Assembly (NCBI GenBank): GCA_020635015.1
Contig: JACKAP010000003.1
Coordinates: 372,001 to 436,000 of the forward strand
Length of the DNA stretch: 64,000 nt
Source: Calditrichia bacterium
GTDB taxonomy: Bacteria; Calditrichota; Calditrichia; RBG-13-44-9; J075
Reading direction: 5' to 3'
Position numbers and translations under genes: made by a program. Below, one piece after another: positions 35,064-44,214 of this stretch; the first letter of the stretch is position 1, and each line of letters begins with the position of its first letter. The notes beneath the pieces are model-generated. The model had not been told where the DNA came from. It saw only the letters and a list, made by a program, of their open reading frames with translations, and searched no databases.

Positions 35064-35735
35064 TCAGAAACGATAATAAAAACCCGCCATCAGCCGCAAT
35101 TCGATACCCGGTTGGTTAATGGCTTTGTCGGCCGCCTCATAGGTATAGTCTTCCCGTTGATTCACGATCACACCATCCGGCGAATATGAAGTGTCATGCC
35201 CTTGCAGGGTGGTCTTTTTGAAGTAATCGATGCCGCTGCCCAGGCGCATGGATATTTTTCGGCTGATGGTAAATGACGACTCCAGCCCCAATCCGAATCC
35301 CCAATGGTTGCTGACCACATCAAAATCTTCATTGCCGCCGATGTATTTGAAATTACCCTTGAACTTGGTATAGCGGGGCCCCACAAAAAGCCGGGTGTTG
35401 GTCAATGATTTTATACTCACGGGAAACAGCAGGTCGAGACGATAGTTCCACATGCTGCCGTGCGCTTCCGGAACTCCGTTGGTTGCGTTATTGATAAAGA
35501 TCCTTCGGGCGTCGGCAGAATTGCCGGGGTCCATCGAGCTTCGGCCGATGCCCAGGCGAACGGCGGTGGTAAATTCCTGGGCGAAATTGGCGGTCTCCCA
35601 ATGCAGATGCCAGCCAGTGCCATCATAAAACCCCACATCCAATCCCAGGGTATGTTCAGCGGCGTGAACGCGGTTCGCCAAAGGCAGTGTAATGAAGAGA
35701 AACACGATGGTAAGTAATTTCAGATGATGCTGCAT
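35064..35735 (-). CDS. Small outer-membrane beta-barrel protein
   Basis: A 223-residue protein. The start is ATG 35735, preceded by GGAGG; it begins a signal peptide (MQHHLKLLTIVFLFITLPLANRVHA). Alternating strands with Gly and aromatics (LGLDVGFYDGTGWHLHWET, RLFVGPRYTKFKGNFKYIGG, WGFGLGLESSFTISRKISMRLGSGIDYF) and the last residues LMAGFYYRF with a C-terminal Phe indicate an OmpA/OmpW-size outer-membrane barrel. I do not recognise a specific family. It converges on the regulator gene with only 11 bases between the stops and diverges from the T9SS gene at 36008. Confidence 0.65.
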   Translation of the reverse strand: MQHHLKLLTIVFLFITLPLANRVHAAEHTLGLDVGFYDGTGWHLHWETANFAQEFTTAVRLGIGRSSMDPGNSADARRIFINNATNGVPEAHGSMWNYRLDLLFPVSIKSLTNTRLFVGPRYTKFKGNFKYIGGNEDFDVVSNHWGFGLGLESSFTISRKISMRLGSGIDYFKKTTLQGHDTSYSPDGVIVNQREDYTYEAADKAINQPGIELRLMAGFYYRF

Positions 35736-36007
35736 AAATCCTCCATGATTGAGCACTGTTATATATTTCACAATGCCGTCTGCAAGTTAAGTGCCACTGT
35801 GAATCGCTTGACAAATCTGGCTATTGATTTCAGCCAGAATAAGTTTGTGCAATTATGACACACTTGCCAGTTGGGGTGGGCACGATTTTGGAATGGTATT
35901 GCCCTCAGCGGATAATCGTCTTAACTTGAGTCCAATCACGTGTAATAAAATGAAACTCCGAAAGCGGCGGACATTTATTTTCTCCGCATGCCGGCCAAGG
36001 AGGTTTC

Positions 36008-37963
36008 ATGAAGTCACCTCCCCGAATTTTCGCTATTTTAGGGGCGCTTTTGGTGATATCCGCCCTCAATGCCCAACAACCGCTGGGACTCACCAAACAT
36101 GCCCGGGAAGTAGACAGGAACGATTGGGAAATTTGCAGCGATTCGGCCGGATATGACGGCAGCAGGAGCGGGAATATGTTCATTGATAATTATCCGCAGG
36201 TTCAAATCGACAAGAACAACAGTTGGTGGGGTGCCGGATATTTAAAAATGAATGCAGCTTACGACTATCATGAGCCCCGGGATTTTATCTATGATGCCAA
36301 CGGCATGTGTCCAACCTACAGCAATCATTTCTGGCCTTGCCGATACGGCAGCGCCAAAAACCGCTCATCCTATTTCTCAACATTTTTTCAACTCTTCCAT
36401 GTTTCGATCGGTGGATATATGCGCAACCGGGAAGGAAGTGAAGGGGCAAGGTATCGTCGAATTTTCTTCACCATGATTATCGACAGCACCACCGGTGAAT
36501 CGCATGCCCTCAGCGAAAAATTTGATGGCATAAATTGGACATTTGACGCCGGCGACTCGATAAAATACGTCATGGCATTTGTCAAAGCCGGCGACCGGAT
36601 CGGCGACGACAGCATCCCGGACAGTTGTAAAAGCGGTATGTTCCTGTACTTTGACGTTCGCAACAACGGTTCCTGGAAGCGGCAAAATCCCGATCCACTC
36701 AACAACATATGCTACAATGCCTCCGCAGTGGCCGGGGGCAATGATGTTTCCAGAGTTTTTCTGGGCTCGACCTCGCATGGCTACATTCAAAACTGGGAAC
36801 CATCAGTCTCTTTGTGGGAGCGTAAGCTCGCCGAGGGGGAAATCGATTGTGCTGACGGCTATGTGCCGTATGGCATGAATCCTTTGTTGGGGAATATCCG
36901 GCGGATGGTATTTGTTCAGGGAGTGCTTGATGTAAACGATGTGAACGCTTTTTTCGATGATCCCTTGAATTTTGATACGGAGGAGTTGGAAACAGCCAAT
37001 ACGGTATGCCTGGATTTCCCGGATATCATCTACCAAAATCCGTATGGCTATAGCCTGGCAATCCCTTTTGCGCATTGGGAAGAATTTGCCAGTCCGGACA
37101 GTGGCAAAATCCAGCAAAACGGGGTGGTACATAATCTTCCCGGCATTAACGGCGCCCGGGCGATCCTACGGGCGAAATATACCGGCACCAATACCGTAAC
37201 GGATATTCTCAAGTATGGGATCACCTATGATGTGGCATCATGGCATAACCCGGCCGACCGGGGCAATTTTAAATCAATCGCATTTTTTATCCGGGATTGG
37301 AAGTGGCCGCATCATTATCCGGTCTTTAAATTGGGGGTTGGCGCCACCATTCATAAGCGCAGCCATCCTACCGATACACTGGCGATCTATTTTGAATTAA
37401 GTGCGCACAATGAGAACAACGGCTGGATTATGTCCAACAGCAGACCCTGTCTGCAAGGCAAGTTAACCATACCCGATCCAAACGACCATTGGTATCACTA
37501 TAACATTTCGCTGGACTCCTTGTTGAACCGCTATCCCCTATCCATGCATCCGTCTGGCAGTGCATACGATCAGATAAAAGCACTCAATTGGATCTCCCTC
37601 AAGGGCCGTTTTGATCTGGCGGATCTGATCTTGACCAACCGCCGTCAGACAACCGCCATTCCCCCCACGCCGGCAATAGCAGCAGACCGGGCCATTGTTA
37701 CGGGTTCATATCCCAATCCGTTTAATGCCTCTACCACGATATTTTACAGTTTGCCGCTTACGACGATGATTGAGTTGACCGTATACAACATGCGAGGCCA
37801 AAAAATTACCACATTAGTGGATGAGGTCCAGGCGGCCGGAGATCACACCATTGTCTGGCATGGAGAAAACCAATCCAGTCGGCAAGTCGCCTCCGGCGTA
37901 TATCTATACCGTTTAAAAACCGGCCTGAGTGTCAAAGCGCACAAGATGCTGCTCATCCGCTGA
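36008..37963 (+). CDS. T9SS-secreted protein of unknown function
   Basis: A 651-residue secreted protein. ATG 36008 follows AAGGAGGTTTC and begins a signal peptide (MKSPPRIFAILGALLVISALNAQ). The central part is not a family I know. It is rich in Trp, Tyr, Asp and Cys (for example DNYPQVQIDKNNSWWGAGYLKM, CPTYSNHFWPCRYG). The second half (AILRAKYTGTNTVTDILKYGITYDVASWHN, FKLGVGATIHKRSH, DTLAIYFELSAHNENNGWIMSNSRPCLQG) looks like a beta-sandwich of carbohydrate-binding type. The last about 85 residues are a T9SS domain (YPNPFNASTTIFYSLP, ending KMLLIR). It is divergent from the small barrel gene, 272 bases apart, and its relation to the pectin locus is unknown. Confidence 0.75.
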   Translation: MKSPPRIFAILGALLVISALNAQQPLGLTKHAREVDRNDWEICSDSAGYDGSRSGNMFIDNYPQVQIDKNNSWWGAGYLKMNAAYDYHEPRDFIYDANGMCPTYSNHFWPCRYGSAKNRSSYFSTFFQLFHVSIGGYMRNREGSEGARYRRIFFTMIIDSTTGESHALSEKFDGINWTFDAGDSIKYVMAFVKAGDRIGDDSIPDSCKSGMFLYFDVRNNGSWKRQNPDPLNNICYNASAVAGGNDVSRVFLGSTSHGYIQNWEPSVSLWERKLAEGEIDCADGYVPYGMNPLLGNIRRMVFVQGVLDVNDVNAFFDDPLNFDTEELETANTVCLDFPDIIYQNPYGYSLAIPFAHWEEFASPDSGKIQQNGVVHNLPGINGARAILRAKYTGTNTVTDILKYGITYDVASWHNPADRGNFKSIAFFIRDWKWPHHYPVFKLGVGATIHKRSHPTDTLAIYFELSAHNENNGWIMSNSRPCLQGKLTIPDPNDHWYHYNISLDSLLNRYPLSMHPSGSAYDQIKALNWISLKGRFDLADLILTNRRQTTAIPPTPAIAADRAIVTGSYPNPFNASTTIFYSLPLTTMIELTVYNMRGQKITTLVDEVQAAGDHTIVWHGENQSSRQVASGVYLYRLKTGLSVKAHKMLLIR

Positions 37964-38141
37964 CGATGAACAAAAAAATGTACCGCTATAATATATATCT
38001 TGTCTTTTAACTGAATCAGTCATCCGCGGGAATCCGTGTCATCTGCGTTCTATTTAAGTTACTATGGACCTCAAGATTTTTTGTCGTGTACTGTGCACCT
38101 ATTCATAAGAGTACCGGATTCCGCTTTGTTGCTTTGTCATC
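37964..38141. other. Convergent intergenic region with repeat-like words
   Basis: The 178-base gap between a plus-strand T9SS gene and a minus-strand permease gene holds no gene. CATCCGCGGGAATCCGTG and TCATCTGCGTTCTATTTAAG (about 38010-38045) resemble the word-like dispersed sequences seen near 48290-48400 and 16045-16116. No convincing terminator hairpin is visible. Confidence 0.45.
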
Positions 38142-40547
38142 TCACTCGTATTTCAAAGCATCCACTGGGTTGGCCAGGGCCGCTCTGATGCTCTGGTAAC
38201 TGACGGTGAGCAGGGCAATGACCAGCGCCAGGATGCCGCTGGCCACAAAGATCCACCAGGACAGGCTGATCCGGTAGTCAAATCCCTGCAGCCAGTTGTT
38301 CATCACATAGTAAGCGATTGGCCAGGCAATCAGATTTGCCAGCACGACCCACTTGGCAAATTCCCGGGAAATCAGCAGCACTAACTGCCCCACGGAAGCC
38401 CCCAGCACTTTCCGAACCCCGATCTCCCGGGTGCGCTGTTCGGCGGTAAAGGAAGCCAGCCCGAATAATCCCAGCGACGCAATCAGGATGGCCAGGATCG
38501 TAAAATAATTCAGCAGCGTCCCCATATCTTTCCATCCCCGGTACATCTCATCAATATCCTGATCGACAAAATGATAGTCGAACGGATAGGCGGGAATCAC
38601 CCGCTGCCAGGTGGATTCGACATCTTCGATGGCGGCGGGGATATCGCCGGCCTGCAAACGGATCACCATATAGTTGAGGCGTTTCGGATTTACATAAAGC
38701 GCCAGGGGTTCAATCTTGCGGTCCACCGGTTGAAAGTGATAGTTTTTCATCACCCCGATGATGGTGCCGTCGTCATCGCCATAGGACAGGCGCTGATTGA
38801 GCGCCGATTCCATCCCCATCACCCGTACCATCTCTTCATTGACCATATAGGCATTGGCTGTATCCGAGGGGAACTCAGGAGAAAAAGAACGACCCTCCAG
38901 CATATCGATTTTCATGGTTTCCACATAATCGAAGCCCACGGCATTGACCGAGATCAGGATCGAATAGTCGGGATCTTTACCGGGCCAATCGAAACCACTG
39001 GTATTGCTCCCGATATGGCTGGGAGTATGGCCGGAACCGGTTACCTGCAGCACGCGCGGTTCATTCAGCAATTCCTGTTTCAGGAGATCGAATTTTTCAG
39101 CGGTATCTCCCCGTAAGGGAATATAGAGCAGATGCGCTTTATCGTATCCCAGGGCCTTGGACTGCATGAAATTGACCTGGTAAAAGATGACGATGGTTCC
39201 GATAATCAACATGATCGACAGAGTAAACTGCAGCACCACCAGAACTTTCCGAAAGGCAGATCCTTTGCGGCCGGATGTCAGGGTGCCTTTCAGCACTTGC
39301 ACCGGCCGTACTGAGGATAAGAAAAGGGCGGGATAACTTCCGGCGACAATCCCGGTCAGCAGGGTGACCGAGAGCATACCGATGAGAAAGCGCAGCTGGT
39401 ACAAATCTCTGATGGAAAAATCTTTGCCCGCTAGCGCGCCAAACTCCGGCAACACCAGGGCAACCAGCAAAAACGCCAGGGCCATACCGAGCAATGCCAG
39501 CAAAACCGATTCGCCGAAAAACTGGAGGACCAACTGCCGCCGGGCAGCCCCCACCACCTTTCTCAACCCGACCTCTTTGGCTCGTTTAACCGATCTGGCC
39601 GTGGAGAGATTCATGAAGTTGATACAGGCAATCAGCAAAATAAACAGCGCTATTATGGAGAACACATAGACATAGAGAATTCTGCCCATGGACTGGGTGT
39701 AGCCAAAATAGCTGTGCAGGTGAATGTCGGTGAGCGGCATCAGCATGAAAGCGGTTTTGCGCCGTTTCTGAAAGCGCTCCAATCCTTCGGGGTCGTCCTG
39801 ATACACCGCTTCAACCCGGCGGAAGCGCAGTTCGGTAATCTTTGCATTCACTGCCGCCACATCGGTGTTCTCATGCAGTTGCACCAAAGAGACGATGCTA
39901 TTGGAACCCCAGCTTTCCAGAGAACCGAATTCGAGATCCTTCAAAAATCCGTACGGCAGGAGCATGTCAAACTGAATCGTCGAATTGGAGGGCACATTTT
40001 CCAGCACGCCCTCAACCGTAAATTCATATTGATTGTTGACGGTCAGCACCTTGCCCAGCGGATCTTCCTCACCAAAATATTTCCGGGCAATTTCGCGGGT
40101 GATCAAGAGAGAGTGGGGCTGTTGGAGGGCGTTATCCCGTTCTCCGCGGATCATGGCAAAGGAGAACATCGCCAGGAAATCCGGCTGAACCGCCAATACA
40201 TTTTGTTCGAAAAAAGCCTTCTCTCCATAACGGCAGAGCAAGGTGCCGGGACTGGGCAGCGGCGTGGCATATTTAATCTCGGGAATTTCATCCTTACACC
40301 CCTGCGCCATGGGATAGGGCGTCACGTTGACATGAAAGGTTCGTTCGGAATAGAATTGATCCTGCTCAATCCGGTAGATCTGCCCGGCATTTTCATGAAA
40401 CCGGTCATAACTCAATTCATCCATCACCCATAACATGATCAGCAGGCAGCAGCCAATTCCCAGCGCCAGTCCCAGCACATTGATGAAGGCATATCCTTTT
40501 TGTCTGGCAATATTGCGAAAAGCGATTTTGAGATAATTTTTCAGCAT
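38142..40547 (-). CDS. ABC transporter permease, FtsX/MacB type (orphan)
   Basis: An 801-residue membrane protein. The start is ATG 40547 with GGAGC upstream and the usual MLKNYLKIAFRNIARQKGYAFINVLGLALGIGCCLLIM N-terminus; the frame extends further upstream only through repeat DNA. It has an N-terminal helix, a MacB-type periplasmic core domain (about 50-260), three helices with the FMNLSTARSVKRAKEVGLRKVVGA signature (FtsX domain), a second periplasmic domain and a second FtsX domain (LASFTAEQRTREIGVRKVLGASVGQLV, about 700-800). The tandem FtsX architecture resembles permeases linked to antimicrobial-peptide or lipoprotein export. No ATPase or adaptor gene adjoins it. It is a paralogue of the product of 48483-50912. 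Confidence 0.88.
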   Translation of the reverse strand: MLKNYLKIAFRNIARQKGYAFINVLGLALGIGCCLLIMLWVMDELSYDRFHENAGQIYRIEQDQFYSERTFHVNVTPYPMAQGCKDEIPEIKYATPLPSPGTLLCRYGEKAFFEQNVLAVQPDFLAMFSFAMIRGERDNALQQPHSLLITREIARKYFGEEDPLGKVLTVNNQYEFTVEGVLENVPSNSTIQFDMLLPYGFLKDLEFGSLESWGSNSIVSLVQLHENTDVAAVNAKITELRFRRVEAVYQDDPEGLERFQKRRKTAFMLMPLTDIHLHSYFGYTQSMGRILYVYVFSIIALFILLIACINFMNLSTARSVKRAKEVGLRKVVGAARRQLVLQFFGESVLLALLGMALAFLLVALVLPEFGALAGKDFSIRDLYQLRFLIGMLSVTLLTGIVAGSYPALFLSSVRPVQVLKGTLTSGRKGSAFRKVLVVLQFTLSIMLIIGTIVIFYQVNFMQSKALGYDKAHLLYIPLRGDTAEKFDLLKQELLNEPRVLQVTGSGHTPSHIGSNTSGFDWPGKDPDYSILISVNAVGFDYVETMKIDMLEGRSFSPEFPSDTANAYMVNEEMVRVMGMESALNQRLSYGDDDGTIIGVMKNYHFQPVDRKIEPLALYVNPKRLNYMVIRLQAGDIPAAIEDVESTWQRVIPAYPFDYHFVDQDIDEMYRGWKDMGTLLNYFTILAILIASLGLFGLASFTAEQRTREIGVRKVLGASVGQLVLLISREFAKWVVLANLIAWPIAYYVMNNWLQGFDYRISLSWWIFVASGILALVIALLTVSYQSIRAALANPVDALKYE

Positions 40548-40847
40548 GGGGAAGCTCCGGATAATTATAATGATAATGAAGATACCAAGCAGCCTATGGG
40601 CATTATATTGAACGCTCATACTGAGGACGGTGTATATGAGGAAAATTTGCATGGGGCAAAGGGCATGAAGCATAGCGCCGTAATGTACAAGCGCATATTC
40701 CGACATCCGCACTGTAATACACCATGCTCCATGCCCCATGCGAAAATTCTGCGGAAGACAACACGGTGCTCAGTATAAGCGATATTGAATATCCAAATCC
40801 ATAACCCATATACTCATTCACCCGGCGATATGTTACAGGCGATCCAA
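40548..40847. repeat. Spacer with long imperfect inverted repeat
   Basis: The 300-base gap upstream of the permease has arms AAAATTTGCATGGGGCA...TGAAGCAT (about 40638-40675) and its near complement (about 40723-40750, ATGCTCCATGCCCCATGCG), separated by about 50 bases. Beyond it, CCATATACTCATTCACCCGG (40806-40827) is the complement of the word class GGGTGAATGAGTATATGG also seen near 50985. A 92-residue-sized open frame across it is a translation of repeats, not a gene. Confidence 0.55.
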
Positions 40848-42953
40848 TCATTGTCCAGGCGTCTCGTAATCCCGGTTTAAATCTCGAATCTTATTCAGAT
40901 CGTCTTTAGAAGCCATGATCAGGATAGAGTCGCCCGATTTAAAGCGGTAATCCGGCCGGGAGGCGACCACTTTCTCTTTTTCCCTGTTTTCAATATCATA
41001 ATGCTGCTTGATGAGGATAACCTCGACCCCAAAACGGTTGCGTAAATTTAATTCCTGCAGGGTATGGTTCACGAAGCCGCCGGGGACCTCAATCTCGCAG
41101 AGAATTTGCCCGTCGGTTAATTCCACCTGCTTGAACTTCCTCAGATGACTGATGTAACCGGAGACCGAGGTCACCATATCCCGCTTAAACACCTGCCGGT
41201 TATAGATGTCGATCACATCATTCTTTGAAACGGTGCCGATCAGACGTTTCTCATCCGTTGCATCGACCACCGGCAACTGATCGAGATTCATCTCGCCAAA
41301 GGCTTTCATGACTATATCCAGTGTATCGGTGGGGGTATAGCAATGACGGATGGGCATTAAGAGATCGTGCGCGACCAGAATATGCTCCAGGGTTTCCGAT
41401 TCGTAGATAATTTTTCGGATATCGTGTACCGAGATGACTCCCAGAAGGTGATTTCGTTTATCCACCACAAAGAAATTGGGATGGGGGCTTCGTACTGTCA
41501 AATCGATTAATTTCCGAAAGGGTGTATCGGCATAAATTCGCTCATAATCGGTTTTCAGTACTTGCGAGACCTTGAGCGAATGCAAAACATTGATCTCCTG
41601 TCCCTGAAAAAGATTAATTCCCCGGCGGGTTAATTTTAAGGTATAAATCGAGTCTTTCTTCAGGCGGGTGGTGATGAGCACGCTGATAATGCAGGATATC
41701 ATCAGCGGCAGGATAATCCGGTAATCGTTGGTTAATTCAAAAATGATCAGGATGGCGGTGATGGGCGCATGCATGGCGCCGGCAGCGACCGCTCCCATTC
41801 CGACCAGCGCATACGCCCCGGATGAAGCAGTGAGCTGCGGAAATAGTGAATGAACGATGCTGCCCACAAATCCTCCCAGGGTCGCGCCGATAAATAACGA
41901 GGGGGCAAAAATTCCTCCCGATCCCCCGGAGCCAATGGTAATGAAAGTGGCGGCAATTTTCAGAAAGATCAAAAACAGTAAAAAGTACCAGGCCAACCGA
42001 CCGTTTAATGCCAGGGTGATGGTATCGTATCCCACGCCAAAGATATGGGGAAAAGATATCCCGATCGCTCCGATGATGAAACCTCCCATAACCGGTTTTA
42101 ACCATTCCGCTATGTGAACCCGCTCAAAAAGGTCTTCGGTTTTGTAGAGAATATGAATAAACGCCAGCGCCGCCAGCGCCGCCAGAACACCTAGAATGAC
42201 ATAGGGGATCATTTCAAACACACTGACCAATTCATATTGGGGAATCACAAAAGCGGAAAAATTACCCAGGAAATGACGGGAGATCACCGTAGCCGTCACC
42301 GAGGAGACCACGATGGGGCTGAACTGGGCGATGCCAAAATCGCTGAGAATGACTTCCATAGCGAAAAGCGCACCGGCAATCGGCGCATTAAAGGTGGCGG
42401 CAATGCCGGCGGCGGTTCCGCACGCCACCAGGGTGCGCAGCCGGGTGCCGGTCACCTGAAGGAACTGCCCGATCACCGAGCCGAGGGCGGAGCCGATCTG
42501 CACGATCGGCCCTTCCCGCCCGGCGGAGCCGCCCGATCCGATGCTGACGGCCGAAGCGGCCACCTTGGCGAGCATCACCCGGGGACGAATCACCCCGGCG
42601 CGCAGCACAATCGCTTCCATCACCTCCGGCACCCCGTGGCCTTTGGCTTCCCGCGCAAAGTAGAACACGATCGGCCCGACAATCAATCCCCCCGCCGCCG
42701 GGGCCAGGAGCTTCACATACCAGGGCAATTGCAAGGCGTAATCCAGGGTGTATTTCCAGGAGCCGAAGAAGAGCGCTTCAAAAAAACGAATCGCATAGCG
42801 GAAAAAGACCGCCCCGAATCCCCCCAGGATGCCGATCAGCACCGCCACCACCACCATGAACGTATGCTCGGACATTTTCCAGCGGGATACTTCATTGGCG
42901 ACCATGCGCCGGCCAGCTTTGAAGCGCGGGGGGATTTTCGATGATATCATCAT
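40848..42953 (-). CDS. ClC-family chloride channel/antiporter with CBS pair and TrkA-C domain
   Basis: A 701-residue membrane protein of the ClC family. Selectivity motifs are GHGVPEV (GSGIP position), GREGPIVQIGSALG with the gating Glu, and GGIFAPSLFIGA (GxFxP position). About eleven hydrophobic stretches fill residues 25-440. Two CBS domains follow (VSQVLKTDYERIY ... GVISVHDIRKII and LLMPIRHCYTPTD ... GTVSKNDVIDIY, about 460-585). The last about 90 residues are a TrkA-C/RCK_C domain (LCEIEVPGGFVNHTLQELNLRNRFGVEVILIKQ ... FKSGDSILIMASKDDLNKI). Such domains bind nucleotides or ions and gate transport. It moves chloride, probably in exchange for protons. It stands alone, upstream of a repeat-rich gap. 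Confidence 0.93.
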   Translation of the reverse strand: MMISSKIPPRFKAGRRMVANEVSRWKMSEHTFMVVVAVLIGILGGFGAVFFRYAIRFFEALFFGSWKYTLDYALQLPWYVKLLAPAAGGLIVGPIVFYFAREAKGHGVPEVMEAIVLRAGVIRPRVMLAKVAASAVSIGSGGSAGREGPIVQIGSALGSVIGQFLQVTGTRLRTLVACGTAAGIAATFNAPIAGALFAMEVILSDFGIAQFSPIVVSSVTATVISRHFLGNFSAFVIPQYELVSVFEMIPYVILGVLAALAALAFIHILYKTEDLFERVHIAEWLKPVMGGFIIGAIGISFPHIFGVGYDTITLALNGRLAWYFLLFLIFLKIAATFITIGSGGSGGIFAPSLFIGATLGGFVGSIVHSLFPQLTASSGAYALVGMGAVAAGAMHAPITAILIIFELTNDYRIILPLMISCIISVLITTRLKKDSIYTLKLTRRGINLFQGQEINVLHSLKVSQVLKTDYERIYADTPFRKLIDLTVRSPHPNFFVVDKRNHLLGVISVHDIRKIIYESETLEHILVAHDLLMPIRHCYTPTDTLDIVMKAFGEMNLDQLPVVDATDEKRLIGTVSKNDVIDIYNRQVFKRDMVTSVSGYISHLRKFKQVELTDGQILCEIEVPGGFVNHTLQELNLRNRFGVEVILIKQHYDIENREKEKVVASRPDYRFKSGDSILIMASKDDLNKIRDLNRDYETPGQ

Positions 42954-43188
42954 TTCTCTATCGCGAATCGCGGCTTTGCTTTATTGAGCACATGATAAAG
43001 ATAACCACAATCCCGCGCTTAACAAAACCGCTAATTCAGATAGGTAACCGATCTTGCAAATGTTTCCGCCAACTTCAGTCATTACCCGCGAACTTTTCCG
43101 TTGCCATTAAATTGATATTTTGCTCGAATTTTACCATCGTAAGGGGTATATTTTGGCTTCGATAACTCTATTCAGAAAGGAGAAAACC

Positions 43189-44115
43189 ATGCAAACCCGT
43201 CAAAAATATTTCAATCTGACCAATAATATTAAAATGCCGATGGTTGGGTTCGGGACCTACCTCATTCCGAATGAAGACGCCCAACCCCTGGTAGAGCAGG
43301 CCATCCGCTCAGGCTACCGGCATATCGATACGGCGGAAGCTTATGGCAATGAGGAGGGTGTCGGCTTAGGGATCAAAGCAGCGTCAGCAGCAGTTGGAAT
43401 TTCGCGAGAAGAAATATTTGTCACGACAAAACTTTGGCCCGGCAATGAAGCCTGGGGGCAAACTCCCAAAACATACGAATCGACCATCGCGGCATTGCAG
43501 GCCAGTTTGGCAAAGCTCCAACTGGATTACGTCGACCTGTATTTGATTCACGCCCCATTCCCCCAGACACAGCGACTCGAACAATGGAGCGCTCTGGTCG
43601 ATCTTCAGCAGCAGGGCAAGGTGCGGGCCATTGGCGTAAGTAACTTCAACCAGACCCATATTGAAGAGATCAAAACCGCCGGACTCCCTTTACCCAATGC
43701 GAACCAGATCGAACTTCACCCCTGGTCGCAAAAACCGGCGCTGGTCTCGTACCTGACGAAGAAGGACATTTCGATTATCGCGTATAGCAGCCTCGTACCG
43801 CTTTCCACCTGGCGGGATGTCGAAGGTCAGGGGAGCGCCAAGACAGCACAGATGAAGGCGGACGGCGCCGGCGCGGATTCGCCGTTTAAGCTCATGGCAA
43901 AAAAATATGGTGTTTCGGAAGCACAAGTGCTCCTCCGCTGGGGCATCCAGAAGGGTTATGCCGTCCTTCCCAAAAGCGCCAGTGCGGAAAGAATTCGCCA
44001 AAACATCGATTTGTTCAGCTTTGAGATCGATGATGCGGACATGGCGGCTATCGAAGCGATGGATAGAGGAGAAGGAGTTGCCTGGAGCTCGGGAGATCCG
44101 ACAAAGGCGGGTTGA
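43189..44115 (+). CDS. Aldo/keto reductase
   Basis: A 308-residue NADPH-dependent aldo/keto reductase. ATG 43189 follows AAAGGAGAAAACC; the longer open frame back to 43120 has no such site. Motifs are MPMVGFGTYLI, GYRHIDTAEAYGNEEGVG with the catalytic Asp and Tyr, LDYVDLYLIHAPFP, GKVRAIGVSNF, NQIELHPW, and LPKSASAERIRQNIDLFSFEID for cofactor binding. The catalytic Lys lies in FVTTKLWP and the His in LIHAP, so it should be active. The substrate is unknown. It diverges from the ClC gene, and no promoter is clear in the 235-base gap between them. The DNA is less GC-rich than the pectin genes. Confidence 0.9.
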   Translation: MQTRQKYFNLTNNIKMPMVGFGTYLIPNEDAQPLVEQAIRSGYRHIDTAEAYGNEEGVGLGIKAASAAVGISREEIFVTTKLWPGNEAWGQTPKTYESTIAALQASLAKLQLDYVDLYLIHAPFPQTQRLEQWSALVDLQQQGKVRAIGVSNFNQTHIEEIKTAGLPLPNANQIELHPWSQKPALVSYLTKKDISIIAYSSLVPLSTWRDVEGQGSAKTAQMKADGAGADSPFKLMAKKYGVSEAQVLLRWGIQKGYAVLPKSASAERIRQNIDLFSFEIDDADMAAIEAMDRGEGVAWSSGDPTKAG

Positions 44116-44214
44116 TCGAATGAGAAGGCATCGACGAGTTGACGACCTTACTGCGCAACATCAGAAGGTCGTTGAAGATGTCTTTGAATTGGATGGTCAT
44201 GGTCTCCCGTTGAT

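Noticed and set aside
35808..35840. TTGACA as -35 box before the 36008 gene
   Set aside because: No matching -10 box lies 16-18 bases downstream, so I did not call a promoter.
35886..35905. Possible sigma-54 promoter before the 36008 gene
   Set aside because: TTTTGGAATGGTATTGCC has GG and GC elements, but their spacing is 9 rather than 10 bases and the flanking consensus is poor.
40547..40739. N-terminal extension of the permease
   Set aside because: It translates repeat DNA and an Ile run; the conserved permease N-terminus starts at 40547.
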